This document shows, one piece after another, positions 5,756 through 6,171 of a DNA stretch of 6,171 nt. Positions within the stretch are counted from its first letter, which is position 1, and each line of letters begins with the position of its first letter. The notes below the pieces were generated by a model. The model was not told where the DNA came from, searched no databases, and was given only the letters and a program-made list of their open reading frames with translations. The translations under genes and the position numbers were made by a program. The stretch is from Pseudomonadota bacterium (GTDB taxonomy: Bacteria > Pseudomonadota > Alphaproteobacteria > Acetobacterales > Acetobacteraceae), in NCBI GenBank assembly GCA_023424475.1, contig JAFADX010000354.1, forward strand, positions 1-6,171, written 5' to 3'.

Positions 5756-5991
5756 GCGCGCCGGCCGTGGTGCTCAAGGGCTGCGTGCACGCCTACCGCT
5801 ACACGCTGCGCGGCGTGATCGGCGCCAATTGCCGCTTCTTTCCCTCCTGCAGCGACTACGCGCTGGAAGCCCTCTCCGTGCATGGCGCCGCGCGCGGCAC
5901 GCTGATGAGCGCGAAGCGCATCCTGCGCTGCAATCCCTGGCACCCGGGCGGTTACGACCCTGTGCCCCCACCGACACCGCCGAAGGGCTGA
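5752..5991 (+). CDS. yidD: Membrane protein insertion efficiency factor YidD
   Basis: A 79-residue member of the YidD family, a small protein at the inner face of the membrane that assists YidC-dependent insertion. The family signature is intact: the amphipathic N-terminal helix, then NCRFFPSCSDYALEAL (26-41) and LRCNPWHPGGYDPVP, with its conserved cysteines. The start is GTG at 5752, overlapping the rnpA stop (GTGA), with GGAG at 5741-5744. The end is a short Pro-rich tail. It lies just before yidC, as in most bacteria. Confidence 0.93.
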   Translation: MSAPAVVLKGCVHAYRYTLRGVIGANCRFFPSCSDYALEALSVHGAARGTLMSAKRILRCNPWHPGGYDPVPPPTPPKG

Positions 5992-6002
5992 GACGTTTCC
6001 CG

Positions 6003-6171
6003 ATGGACCAGAAGCGCCTGTTCGCCGCGATCGCGGTCTCGATCGGCATCCTGCTGATCTTCGACGTGTGGAATCGCGCGAACCTCCCGCCGACGCCGCC
6101 CCCGCAGCAGCAGCAGGCCCAGACCACCGGCGCCCCGGCGGCGCCCGCGCCCGCAGCCACCGCGCCCGCCC
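6003..6171 (+). CDS. yidC: Membrane protein insertase YidC, N-terminal fragment
   Basis: An open frame from the ATG at 6003 runs off the right edge after 56 complete codons. MDQKRLFAAIAVSIGILLIF is the usual N-terminus of Gram-negative YidC: a short cytoplasmic stub and the first membrane helix (about 6-22), which leads into the large periplasmic domain. The visible part of that domain is a Pro/Gln/Ala-rich linker with a QQQQ run, typical of the variable region behind the first helix. Full-length YidC inserts inner-membrane proteins alone or with SecYEG. The gap to yidD is 11 bases and the only ribosome site candidate is a weak GAGACG over the yidD stop, so expression may depend on coupling to yidD. 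Confidence 0.92.
   Translation, partial: MDQKRLFAAIAVSIGILLIFDVWNRANLPPTPPPQQQQAQTTGAPAAPAPAATAPA

Overview
The window is very GC-rich (roughly 70 percent by eye, G/C at most third codon positions) and fits an alphaproteobacterium, probably of the Acetobacteraceae/Rhodospirillales type. The grounds are codon use, the gene families, a TTGAC-N17-CTATAC promoter and the rpmH-rnpA-yidD-yidC order. This placement is inferred from gene content, not from a database search.

There are two divergent blocks. On the minus strand, positions 5028 down to 83, lie five genes: a TVP38/TMEM64 (DedA-like) membrane protein, a flavin disulfide oxidoreductase, 3-hydroxybutyrate dehydrogenase (bdhA), a patatin-like hydrolase with a DUF3734-type C-terminal region, and a trans-aconitate 2-methyltransferase (tam). 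The first four are tightly packed (8-base overlap, 40-base gap, 4-base GTGA overlap) and look like one operon. tam follows after a 148-base gap full of inverted repeats and could be read through or separately controlled. On the plus strand, from a promoter near 5091, lies the housekeeping cluster rpmH (ribosomal protein L34), rnpA (RNase P protein), yidD and the first 56 codons of yidC, which runs off the right edge. Positions 1-82 hold what may be the last codons of a plus-strand gene and a strong stem-loop between convergent genes.

The plus-strand cluster links ribosome assembly, tRNA 5'-end processing and membrane protein insertion, and is ordinary. The minus-strand operon joins a membrane protein and its usual oxidoreductase partner to ketone-body/PHB-type carbon metabolism: BdhA interconverts 3-hydroxybutyrate and acetoacetate, and the coupled patatin hydrolase could release acyl or hydroxyacyl units from lipid or polymer. 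That joint role is inference.

I found no CRISPR array, transposon, tRNA, rRNA or clearly undescribed multi-gene system. The points most worth a second look are the overlapping complementary segments upstream of tam, the bdhA-patatin coupling, and the Tyr in place of the lipoamide dehydrogenase active-site His in the oxidoreductase.
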